A stretch of 5,812 nt of DNA from Streptosporangiaceae bacterium (GTDB taxonomy: Bacteria; Actinomycetota; Actinomycetes; Streptosporangiales; Streptosporangiaceae): the NCBI GenBank assembly GCA_030052355.1, contig JASIGS010000403.1, positions 1 to 5,812 of the forward strand. Direction: 5' to 3'. Below, one piece after another: positions 1 to 4,722 of this stretch. The notes below the pieces were generated by a model, which saw nothing but the letters and a program-made list of their open reading frames with translations, did not search any database and was not told where the DNA came from. The position numbers were made by a program, and so were the translations under genes. Position 1 is the stretch's first letter. Every line of letters begins with the position of its first letter.

Positions 1-242
1 GCCGCCACGAGTGTCCCGTGCCGCAGCGTCAGCCGGAGCCGGCCTGGCACGCCAGCGCGGACGGCGGCGTCCGCTGCGTTCTGGGCCAGTTCCACGATGA
101 CGCGGTCCCGGTAGCCGCCAAGCGCATAGTCCTCTTCCGCGTTGGCGTCCTCCCGGAACCGGGCGGGCGACGCTGTCCAGGCGGCCAGTACCGTGCGGCG
201 CAGCTCTGCGGTACCAAACGGGTCCGCCTGGCTTTGCTGCAA
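1..242 (-). CDS. Hsp90/sacsin-like ATP-binding protein, N-terminal 80 residues (cut by left window edge)
   Basis: Read on the minus strand, this stretch encodes a family I recognise from actinomycete genomes: large proteins annotated as Hsp90-like or sacsin N-terminal ATP-binding-domain proteins. The hallmark segments are DPFGTAELRR (residues 7-16), REDANAEEDYALGGYRDR (30-47) and ELAQNAADAA (51-60). The last is the N-box of a Bergerat (GHKL) ATP-binding fold, with Glu51 and Asn55 placed to coordinate Mg-ATP. The frame is closed by a stop at 288-290, and the only plausible start after it is TTG at 240-242, a few residues before DPFGT as in homologs; a CTG at 276-278 is a less likely alternative. 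The Shine-Dalgarno is weak (a G-rich GATGGGG four bases before TTG). The rest of the protein, usually many hundred residues, lies outside. It is divergent from the FKBP gene, so 243-353 should hold promoters for both. Family membership is fairly sure; its cellular role is not known to me, and chaperone function is only inferred from the fold. Confidence 0.82.
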   Translation of the reverse strand, partial: MQQSQADPFGTAELRRTVLAAWTASPARFREDANAEEDYALGGYRDRVIVELAQNAADAAVRAGVPGRLRLTLRHGTLVA

Positions 243-338
243 CGCGCCCCATCCGCCTCTCGTTCTCCGGCCGCGCAGATCCGGGTATCAGCGCGGCAAC
301 GCCGGGAGCATAGCCTTGCGCGAGCAGCGATAGCTGAC

Positions 339-345
339 GAGGGAG
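339..345 (+). promoter_or_regulatory. Shine-Dalgarno fixing the FKBP start
   Basis: GAGGGAG ends eight bases before ATG 354. It lies only two bases before the in-frame GTG at 348, which is too close. It therefore supports ATG 354 and argues against the open frame that continues upstream to position 18. Confidence 0.7.
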
Positions 346-353
346 ACGTGAAC

Positions 354-725
354 ATGAGCATCGAGAAACCCGAAGTCGACTTCCCGGGAGGCGAGCCGCC
401 TACCGAGCTGGAGATCTCCGACATCTGGCAGGGCGACGGGGCCGTCGCAAAGGCCGGCGATACGGTGCAGGTGCACTACGTCGGCGTGGCTTATTCGACC
501 GGCGAGGAGTTCGACGCGAGCTGGAGCCGCGGCGCCCCGCTGGAGTTCAGGCTCGGCGCTGGGCAGGTCATCGCGGGCTGGGATCAGGGCGTGCAGGGCA
601 TGCGAGTCGGGGGCCGCCGTCAGCTGATCATTCCGCCCGACCTGGCCTACGGCGACCGCGGTGCGGGACGTGCCATAGCGCCGGGCGAGACCCTGATCTT
701 CGTCTGCGACCTGGTCTCAGCCTGA
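354..725 (+). CDS. FKBP-type peptidyl-prolyl cis-trans isomerase, cytosolic single-domain
   Basis: A 123-residue protein consisting of a short N-terminal tail (residues 1-33) and one complete FKBP domain (about 34-123). It should catalyse cis-trans isomerisation of X-Pro bonds during protein folding. Visible family signatures are VQVHYVG (38-44), EFDASW (52-57), the core GQVIAGWDQGVQGMRVG (70-86), IPPDLAYG (93-100) and the C-terminal strand ETLIFVCDL. Residues that line the FKBP12 pocket are present: Tyr42, Phe53, Asp54, Phe65, Val72, Ile73, Trp76, Tyr99, Ile108 and Phe116, so it should be active and able to bind FK506-like ligands. There is no signal peptide, lipobox or membrane segment, so it acts in the cytosol. 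ATG 354 is chosen for its Shine-Dalgarno; the frame stays open upstream only because of high GC. It is divergent from the Hsp90-like gene, and a weak hairpin plus T-rich tract follows at 787-810. Confidence 0.95.
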   Translation: MSIEKPEVDFPGGEPPTELEISDIWQGDGAVAKAGDTVQVHYVGVAYSTGEEFDASWSRGAPLEFRLGAGQVIAGWDQGVQGMRVGGRRQLIIPPDLAYGDRGAGRAIAPGETLIFVCDLVSA

Positions 726-786
726 CCAAACCGACCGGTAGCAGCGGCGATGATCTGCGCACACACGGGCCACGTGAGGCTCGCGG

Positions 787-810
787 CGCCGAACGGCGGG
801 ACTTTCTTCT
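787..810 (+). terminator. Weak candidate intrinsic terminator after the FKBP gene
   Basis: CGCC (787-790) and GGCG (795-798) can pair around a GAAC loop. They are followed by a pyrimidine-rich, T-containing stretch (actttcttct, 801-810), unusual in this GC-rich sequence. The position, about 60 bases after the FKBP stop and about 90 before the next gene, fits a terminator. The stem is short, so confidence is low. Confidence 0.3.
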
Positions 811-833
811 GGCAGAGCGATAGATCCGGAACG

Positions 834-851
834 AGTCGTTCGTCTACGACT
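834..851 (+). repeat. Inverted repeat upstream of the YCII gene
   Basis: AGTCGT (834-839) and ACGACT (846-851) form a perfect 6-bp inverted repeat around a 6-base spacer. It overlaps a smaller palindrome, AACGA-g-TCGTT (830-840). It lies about 50 bases before the YCII start, where an operator could sit. No regulator is identified and chance occurrence is possible. Confidence 0.25.
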
Positions 852-859
852 TAACGATT

Positions 860-877
860 GCGGCCGGAGTAGGCCGC
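860..877 (+). repeat. Stem-loop in the leader of the YCII gene
   Basis: GCGGCC (860-865) pairs perfectly with GGCCGC (872-877) across a 6-base loop, ggagta. The stem ends seven bases before the Shine-Dalgarno. The loop itself carries GGAG, so a leader-RNA role is conceivable. The structure is seen; the function is inference. Confidence 0.3.
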
Positions 878-883
878 CGGGAC

Positions 884-890
884 AAGGGAG
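884..890 (+). promoter_or_regulatory. Shine-Dalgarno fixing the YCII start
   Basis: AAGGGAG ends seven bases before ATG 898 and only two before the out-of-frame ATG at 893. It selects ATG 898. Confidence 0.7.
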
Positions 891-897
891 TCATGGC

Positions 898-1263
898 ATG
901 ACGCGGTACCTGATCTCGTTCGGCGCCCACGCGATGGACCACATCCCCGACGAGGAGGGGCCCGACGTGGCCAAGGCCGCGCACGCGGTCTGCCAGGAGG
1001 CCATCAACGCCGGCGTCTTTGTGTGCACCGGCGGCCTGGAAAATCAGCCGGCGAGCATCGTGGCCACCGACGGGACGGTCACCGACGGCCCGTACCCGGA
1101 CGCCATCGGCGGATTCTGTGTCGTCGAGGTGCCGTCAGGTGAGGAGGCGCTGGAGTGGGCTGCCAAGACCGCTAGCGCCTGCCGCTGCGCGATGGAGGTC
1201 CGGGAGTTCATGGCCGACCCCGAACTCGACGAGATGCTCCGGCAGGCTGACCGCCGACGGTGA
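898..1263 (+). CDS. YCII/DGPF-domain protein
   Basis: A 121-residue soluble protein of the YCII-related (DGPF) family, a dimeric alpha-beta fold of the ferredoxin-like type. The family pattern is clear: N-terminal strand RYLISFG (3-9), a helix ending EAINAGVFVCTGGL (34-47), the signature TDGPYPDAIGGF (62-73), strand CVVEVPS (74-80), helix EEALEWAAK (82-90) and the closing EVRE (100-103). The length is typical, so the gene is complete. Biochemical function is poorly defined for the family; many actinobacterial members lie beside ECF sigma factor genes and are annotated as sigma-associated, but no sigma factor is visible here. There is no signal peptide. The gene starts 172 bases after the FKBP gene and ends 59 bases before the aldolase, so it may be co-transcribed with the latter. 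Family assignment is confident; the role is unknown. Confidence 0.92.
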   Translation: MTRYLISFGAHAMDHIPDEEGPDVAKAAHAVCQEAINAGVFVCTGGLENQPASIVATDGTVTDGPYPDAIGGFCVVEVPSGEEALEWAAKTASACRCAMEVREFMADPELDEMLRQADRRR

Positions 1264-1305
1264 TCTCCTGACCGCGCCGCCTCTGTCCCTGCCGGGGGCC
1301 GGTCC

Positions 1306-1318
1306 GCACCGCTGGTGC
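1306..1318 (+). repeat. Small hairpin directly before the aldolase start
   Basis: GCACC (1306-1310) pairs with GGTGC (1314-1318) around a gct loop and ends four bases before ATG 1323. It occupies the place where a Shine-Dalgarno would be expected, and no good one is seen. It may be incidental. Confidence 0.25.
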
Positions 1319-1322
1319 CAGA

Positions 1323-2237
1323 ATGAAGAGCGTGAACACGACCCAGTACGAGAAGGTCAGGACCGGCCTCGGTTTCTTCGCTGCCCTTGATCAGAGCGGC
1401 GGCAGCACCCCCAAGGCGCTCGCCGAGTACGGCATCGGGCGGGACCGCTACGGCTCTGACGTCGAGATGTTCGACCTAGTCCACGCCATGCGGGTCCGCG
1501 TGATGACCAGCCCGGCGTTTGATGGCTCGCGTGTTCTCGCGGCCATCTTGTTCGAACAGACGATGGAACGGGACGTCAACGGGGTGCCGACGGCGCGGTA
1601 TCTGTGGGACGAGAAGAACGTGGTCCCGTTCCTGAAAGTCGACAAGGGACTGGCCCCCGAGCAGGACGGCGTGCAGCTCATGAACCCCATCGACACGCTC
1701 GATGATCTGCTCGAGCGCGCGCGGCTGCACCAGATCTTCGGCACCAAGATGCGGTCCGTGATAAACGACGCCGACGAGGCCGGCATCAACGCGATCGCAG
1801 ACCAGCAGTTCGACTACGCCAGCCGGATCGTGGCAGCAGGACTGGTGCCGATCATCGAGCCCGAGGTCAGCATCTTCAGCCCGCACAAGGAGCAGGCTGA
1901 GACCTTGCTGCACGACGCCGTCGCCAAGCACGTCGGGGCGCTGCCTCAGAGCGCGACCGTGATGCTGAAGATCACCATCCCGACGCGGCCTGGTCTGTAC
2001 GGCGACCTGGCGTCTGACCCGCGCGTCCTTCGCGTCCTGGCCTTGTCAGGCGGCTACAGCCGTGATGAGGCTTGCGCGCGGCTCGCCCGCGATCCCACCC
2101 TGATCGCCAGCTTCTCGCGCGCCCTTCTCGAAGGGCTGACGGAAAAACAGACCGACGCGCAATTCAACGCCCAGCTCGAGTCGTCGATCGAGCAGATCTA
2201 CCAGGCTTCGGTACACAAGCAGCCCGTCAGCCCCTGA
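1323..2237 (+). CDS. Class I fructose-bisphosphate aldolase
   Basis: A 304-residue cytosolic enzyme that reversibly cleaves fructose 1,6-bisphosphate to dihydroxyacetone phosphate and glyceraldehyde 3-phosphate through a Schiff base, in glycolysis and gluconeogenesis. It closely resembles the bacterial class I aldolases typified by staphylococcal FdaA. Expected active-site segments are all present: AALDQSGGSTPKAL (20-33, Asp23), FLKVDKG (103-109, Lys105 and Lys108), FGTKMRS (139-145, Lys142), VPIIEPEV (175-182, Glu179), VMLKITIPT (213-221, Lys216 the likely Schiff-base lysine), LSGGYSR (241-247) and IASFSRAL (261-268). The length matches the family, so it should be functional. ATG 1323 has no clear Shine-Dalgarno; in-frame GTG 1332, three codons later, would match the N-terminus of FdaA as I recall it. 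Many actinomycetes also have a metal-dependent class II enzyme, so this could be a second aldolase; the window cannot show that. Confidence 0.95.
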   Translation: MKSVNTTQYEKVRTGLGFFAALDQSGGSTPKALAEYGIGRDRYGSDVEMFDLVHAMRVRVMTSPAFDGSRVLAAILFEQTMERDVNGVPTARYLWDEKNVVPFLKVDKGLAPEQDGVQLMNPIDTLDDLLERARLHQIFGTKMRSVINDADEAGINAIADQQFDYASRIVAAGLVPIIEPEVSIFSPHKEQAETLLHDAVAKHVGALPQSATVMLKITIPTRPGLYGDLASDPRVLRVLALSGGYSRDEACARLARDPTLIASFSRALLEGLTEKQTDAQFNAQLESSIEQIYQASVHKQPVSP

Positions 2238-2344
2238 GCCCGCGGGGCAATCCCGGCAGACGCGCTCCGAGGCGGCCGGCCAGGCGGAAAGCCGCAGTGA
2301 GGGTTGTGCGGCCGCGACCCCGATTACCCTGATCTGAGCGCTCC

Positions 2345-2360
2345 CGCCGGCCTGCCGGCG
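2345..2360 (+). terminator. GC-rich hairpin between the aldolase and TPR genes
   Basis: CGCCGG (2345-2350) pairs perfectly with CCGGCG (2355-2360) around a cctg loop, about 107 bases after the aldolase stop. If the TPR gene starts at 2409, this hairpin is intergenic and could be a U-tract-less terminator; no T-run follows. A weaker GCCC/GGGC hairpin sits right after the aldolase stop at 2238-2248. Confidence 0.25.
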
Positions 2361-2390
2361 CAGCGCGCTGGAGCCAGCCCAGACGGGATC

Positions 2391-2397
2391 AGGGAGG
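2391..2397 (+). promoter_or_regulatory. Shine-Dalgarno favouring the shorter TPR gene start
   Basis: AGGGAGG ends eleven bases before the in-frame GTG at 2409. The alternative TTG at 2304 has a GTGAGGG directly abutting it with no spacer, which is poorly placed. This motif therefore favours GTG 2409, although the spacing is a little long. Confidence 0.4.
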
Positions 2398-2408
2398 CGG
2401 TCGCCGAC

Positions 2409-3098
2409 GTGGACGAGCGGGTCAGGCGGGCTGGGGCGCTCTATGAGCAAGCCGTCTTCACTGGTGATGCCGGCCGGCTGGCAGAAGCTGACCGGCAGCT
2501 TGACGCGGCGGAAGCCGACTTGGCTGTGGCGCGTGGGCGGCTGATGCATGCGCGGTTCCTGATTCGCCGCGACGACGACCCGGCTGCGGCTGAAGAGGAT
2601 GCTGGCGAGCTGCCGCTTTTCGAGCGGGCAGTCCAGCTCTACCGCGCGCTCGGCGACGTGCGCGGTGAGGCCGAGGCACTGTTCTGGGTCGGCTGTTTCC
2701 AGCAGGTCGTCCGGCACGACAACGCCACGGCCGTTCCCATTCTGGAGCAGTCACTGGAACTGGCCTCGCAGACGGGCGACAAGGCCGCGATGTCTGAGGC
2801 GCTGCGCCACCTTGGCATCGCAGCGCACGGGTCTGGCCGCCTGGAGGCGGCCAGACAACATCTGGAGGAGTCCACGCGGCTGCGCCGCGAGATCGGGCTC
2901 TTGCCGGGCGCAGCTGCGAACATGGTCGGGCTGGCTTACATAGCCGCAGCCCAGGGACGCAGTGACGACGCGGTGGCACTGCTTGATGAAGCCGGCACGA
3001 TCGCTCGGGGCTGCCAGGCGCACCGCATCCTGCAGCAAGTCAACGAGGCGCGCGCAGAACTGTCGGATCAGCGAACTCGCCTGAAGGCCTCGCCTTGA
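2409..3098 (+). CDS. Tetratricopeptide-repeat (TPR) protein
   Basis: A soluble, almost wholly helical protein of 229 residues from GTG 2409. The same frame can begin at TTG 2304 (264 residues), but that adds a low-complexity Ala/Pro/Asp tail and has a badly placed Shine-Dalgarno. Residues 1-50 form a charged helical pair ending LAVARGRLMHARFL (38-51). Next comes ELPLFERAVQLYRALGD (67-83), then about three TPR-like helix hairpins: 88-121 (ALFWVGCFQQ onward), 128-161 (MSEALRHLGIAAHGSGRLE) and 168-201 (AAANMVGLAYIAAAQGRSDDA). These show the small-residue spacing and GR/GD turns of TPRs. TPR proteins act as protein-binding scaffolds; the partner is unknown. I recognise the architecture from actinobacterial genomes without a named function. 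There is no signal peptide or membrane segment. A perfect 10-bp inverted repeat lies within the second hairpin's coding sequence. Confidence 0.85.
   Translation: MDERVRRAGALYEQAVFTGDAGRLAEADRQLDAAEADLAVARGRLMHARFLIRRDDDPAAAEEDAGELPLFERAVQLYRALGDVRGEAEALFWVGCFQQVVRHDNATAVPILEQSLELASQTGDKAAMSEALRHLGIAAHGSGRLEAARQHLEESTRLRREIGLLPGAAANMVGLAYIAAAQGRSDDAVALLDEAGTIARGCQAHRILQQVNEARAELSDQRTRLKASP
2831..2856 (+). repeat. Perfect 10-bp inverted repeat inside the TPR gene
   Basis: GTCTGGCCGC (2831-2840) and GCGGCCAGAC (2847-2856) are perfect reverse complements around a 6-base loop, ctggag. The element encodes part of the SGRLEAARQ turn of a TPR hairpin. It would make the strongest simple stem-loop I found in the window. 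It could arise by chance from Arg/Ala codons at high GC. Confidence 0.55.
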
Positions 3099-3129
3099 CA
3101 AGCCGCATACTCGGCCCCGGGTTTACGCC

Positions 3130-3148
3130 CACGTTATGCCGTAACGTG
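3130..3148 (+). promoter_or_regulatory. 19-bp palindrome, operator candidate
   Basis: CACGTTA (3130-3136) and TAACGTG (3142-3148) are perfect 7-bp arms around a 5-base centre, tgccg. The modest GC of the arms and lack of a T-run suggest a protein-binding site more than a terminator. It lies 32 bases after the TPR stop and about 33 bases upstream of the proposed -35 element for the membrane protein. The regulator is unknown. Confidence 0.4.
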
Positions 3149-3180
3149 CCACCTGCCGGATGGATTCGGCGACCACAGTC

Positions 3181-3209
3181 TCGACTAATATCTTAGTTTC
3201 CATTATATT
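3181..3209 (+). promoter_or_regulatory. Sigma-70-type promoter in an AT-rich island
   Basis: TCGACT (3181-3186, four of six matches to TTGACA) is followed after 17 bases by TATATT (3204-3209), a good -10. Both lie in or beside a strikingly AT-rich run (3185-3210, about 77% A+T) in otherwise GC-rich DNA. Transcription would begin near 3216, giving a leader of roughly 70 bases for the membrane protein gene. A start site has not been shown. Confidence 0.5.
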
Positions 3210-3288
3210 GCTTGGATGATCGTCAAGCCTCCGAACGGCGGCTCCTGGCTGCCAGTGAGTTGTGCACAGCAGATCTGGGACGGGTCAG

Positions 3289-3930
3289 TTGGCTTCGTCG
3301 CGCAGTAAGCGCTCCCGAACGCCTGCCCCCCGGTCAGCTCACGTCAGCAGTCGGCAGGCGCAGCAGGCGCACGCCCAACTCGCCGCCGGTGGCCTGTCTC
3401 ACGAGGAGCGGCGCAAGCTGCATGCGGTACTCCGGTCGCATGAGGAAACCGCGCGGCGGCACCACCGTCGGCTGAAGCGACTTGTCATCGTGCTGGGTGG
3501 CGCCATCGTCACCATCGCCATTGTTGCCTTGTCCTTCGGTCTCATCCCGGCAATCGACGCGGCACTGGCCAAGGGCGCGACCGGTACCTACACCTTGAAC
3601 GACCGAGTCTGCACGAATGGGCGCGGCAGCACTTCCTGCCAATGGCTTGGGACATTCCAGCCGCGAGGCGGGTCCGCCACTACCGGACTGGCCTACGGCG
3701 GCAACCTGCCGTACGGTGACGGCCCGGGATCAGTCATCCAGGTTCGCTATCCAGGCGGCTCATATGTCTACGCGCTGCACGGGTCACACACGTGGGTGCA
3801 GGACTTGCTCATAGCGCTGCTGGTTGGCACGGTTGTCGGGTTCCTACTGTGGCTCAGTCCGCTCGGCAGTGGCGATCGCAAGACGGAAGGCGAGGGCGGG
3901 CCGGAGACCGCCGGGCGGCCACTCCTGTGA
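3289..3930 (+). CDS. Two-pass membrane protein with a two-cysteine outside loop, function unknown
   Basis: I do not recognise a named family. From TTG 3289 the product has 213 residues: a basic, Ser/Arg-rich N-terminus (MASSRSKRSR if TTG is read as Met); a charged helix (about 36-64, SHEERRKLHAVLRSHEETA then His/Arg/Lys-rich); membrane segment 1 (about 65-89, LVIVLGGAIVTIAIVALSFG); a loop of about 80 residues; membrane segment 2 (about 172-192, LLIALLVGTVVGFLLWLSPL); and a short polar tail. The positive charges before segment 1 put both ends inside and the loop outside. The loop has Cys108 and Cys117, then a Gly-rich strand pattern ending VIQVRYPGGSYVYALHG, as in small actinobacterial membrane proteins with a C-x(n)-C-x-G-x-F style outer domain; a disulfide is likely. 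GTG 3262 is an alternative start, but GGGACGGG ahead of 3289 is the better-placed ribosome site. The gene probably has its own promoter. Confidence 0.8.
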   Translation: MASSRSKRSRTPAPRSAHVSSRQAQQAHAQLAAGGLSHEERRKLHAVLRSHEETARRHHRRLKRLVIVLGGAIVTIAIVALSFGLIPAIDAALAKGATGTYTLNDRVCTNGRGSTSCQWLGTFQPRGGSATTGLAYGGNLPYGDGPGSVIQVRYPGGSYVYALHGSHTWVQDLLIALLVGTVVGFLLWLSPLGSGDRKTEGEGGPETAGRPLL

Positions 3931-3958
3931 CGGCCCACCAGATGACTGGAGAGCGACG

Positions 3959-3974
3959 GCGGGCACTCGCCCGC
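3959..3974 (+). terminator. GC-rich hairpin after the membrane protein gene
   Basis: GCGGGC (3959-3964) pairs perfectly with GCCCGC (3969-3974) around an actc loop, 28 bases past the stop codon. No T-tract follows, a form often seen at gene ends in actinomycetes. The rest of the 176-base gap (3931-4106) shows only a weak -10-like TAAGGT at 4053-4058 ahead of the next gene. Confidence 0.4.
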
Positions 3975-4106
3975 GCTGCTAGCCCTAGCCCTGCACCTTT
4001 GCCCTGATGGCCGCGGTCGGCCCGAGCTTTCAGGCCTGACGTGGCCGGGGCATAAGGTAGACGCCTTGCCCGACGTTGCGCTTGCCAGATTCCCCGGAGG
4101 GGTTGC

Positions 4107-4679
4107 ATGACCGACCTGACCGCCCCGAGCCGCCTTCCCGCCGACGTTACCGAGGAGGGCGACGGGATACTGGTCGGGCACGGCCCGGTTCGCGTCGATG
4201 CCTTCATCGACTTTTTGTGCCCGTTCTGCCGACGGTTCGAGCTGTCCTCAGGGCCGACGCTGGCCCGCCTCGTGGGAGATGGCCAAGTCAGTCTCGTCTA
4301 CCACCCCATGAATTTTCTGGACCAGGCGTCGACCACGGGCTACTCCACCCGGGCTGCTGCGGCCTCGGGATGCGCCTCCGACGGCGGGCGTTTCGTTGAG
4401 TTTGCGCACGCGCTGTTCGAGAACCAGCCGCCCGAGGGCGGCCCTGGCCTGAGTGACGCCGAACTCGCAGGTATTGGCCGGTCCGCGGGACTGGCCGACG
4501 GCGCGTTCACGGCGTGCGTATCCGATGCGCCCTATCTTGACTGGTCGCCGTATGTCACGGCCCGGGCCATCGCCCTGGGGGTTGAGGCGACGCCGACCGT
4601 CGTGGTCGCGGGTACGGTCGTCCGACCCGAGGCAGCGTCGATCGCTGCCGCCGTGGCGGAGGCAACCGGCGCACGCTGA
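4107..4679 (+). CDS. DsbA-family (thioredoxin-fold) oxidoreductase, no signal peptide
   Basis: A 190-residue thioredoxin-fold protein of the DsbA/Thioredoxin_4 type. An opening strand VRVDAFIDFLCPFCRRFE (28-45) carries the active-site CPFC (Cys38, Cys41). A helical insertion follows (about 75-155), then the cis-proline loop VEATPTVVVAG (159-169, Pro163) and a final helix. These features fit thiol-disulfide exchange. Start ATG 4107 has a strong ribosome site, GGAGGGG (4096-4102). No signal peptide, lipobox or membrane anchor is seen at this start, so the protein should remain in the cytosol, unlike classical periplasmic or exported DsbA. Its role may be thiol reduction or isomerisation, or another member activity such as glutathione- or mycothiol-linked transfer; this cannot be decided here. 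Cys89 and Cys137 are extra cysteines. It follows the membrane protein by 176 bases and converges with the carboxyltransferase gene 35 bases away. Confidence 0.9.
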   Translation: MTDLTAPSRLPADVTEEGDGILVGHGPVRVDAFIDFLCPFCRRFELSSGPTLARLVGDGQVSLVYHPMNFLDQASTTGYSTRAAAASGCASDGGRFVEFAHALFENQPPEGGPGLSDAELAGIGRSAGLADGAFTACVSDAPYLDWSPYVTARAIALGVEATPTVVVAGTVVRPEAASIAAAVAEATGAR

Positions 4680-4704
4680 CCGCACGCAGGCCTAAGTGCC
4701 GGTC

Positions 4705-4722
4705 GGCCGTGTGGTCACGGCC
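4705..4722. terminator. Hairpin at the convergent gene ends, candidate bidirectional terminator
   Basis: GGCCGTG (4705-4711) and CACGGCC (4716-4722) form a perfect 7-bp stem with a TGGT loop. It lies 25 bases after the DsbA-like stop and overlaps the stop codon of the carboxyltransferase on the other strand (4715-4717). A stem between converging genes can end transcription from both sides. There is no T-run on either strand, so strength is uncertain. Confidence 0.45.

Noticed and set aside
18..353. Upstream in-frame extension of the FKBP protein by 112 residues
   Set aside because: It overlaps the opposite-strand Hsp90-like gene, has no FKBP-related content, and the ribosome site points to ATG 354.
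29..424. Minus-strand open frame over the left end
   Set aside because: It is in a different frame from the Hsp90-like protein, has an Arg/Ser/Pro-rich composition typical of high-GC shadow frames, and runs into the FKBP gene.
828..850. ECF-sigma-like promoter starting GGAAC upstream of the YCII gene
   Set aside because: No CGTC-type -10 occurs at the usual 16-17 base spacing; the CGTC present is only about 8 bases away.
1448..1931. Two minus-strand open frames within the aldolase gene
   Set aside because: The plus strand encodes a complete, motif-perfect aldolase; the antisense products resemble no family.
2046..2717. Minus-strand open frame spanning the aldolase end and the TPR start
   Set aside because: It lies antisense to two supported genes and shows no domain.
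3212..3475. Plus-strand TTG-started open frame just after the AT-rich promoter
   Set aside because: It has no ribosome site, is Arg-rich without structure, and overlaps the membrane protein frame, which has clear membrane segments.
3768..4181. Minus-strand open frame covering the gap between the membrane protein and DsbA-like genes
   Set aside because: It overlaps both neighbouring genes, has a low-complexity Ser/Pro/Arg/Gly composition, and has no domain.
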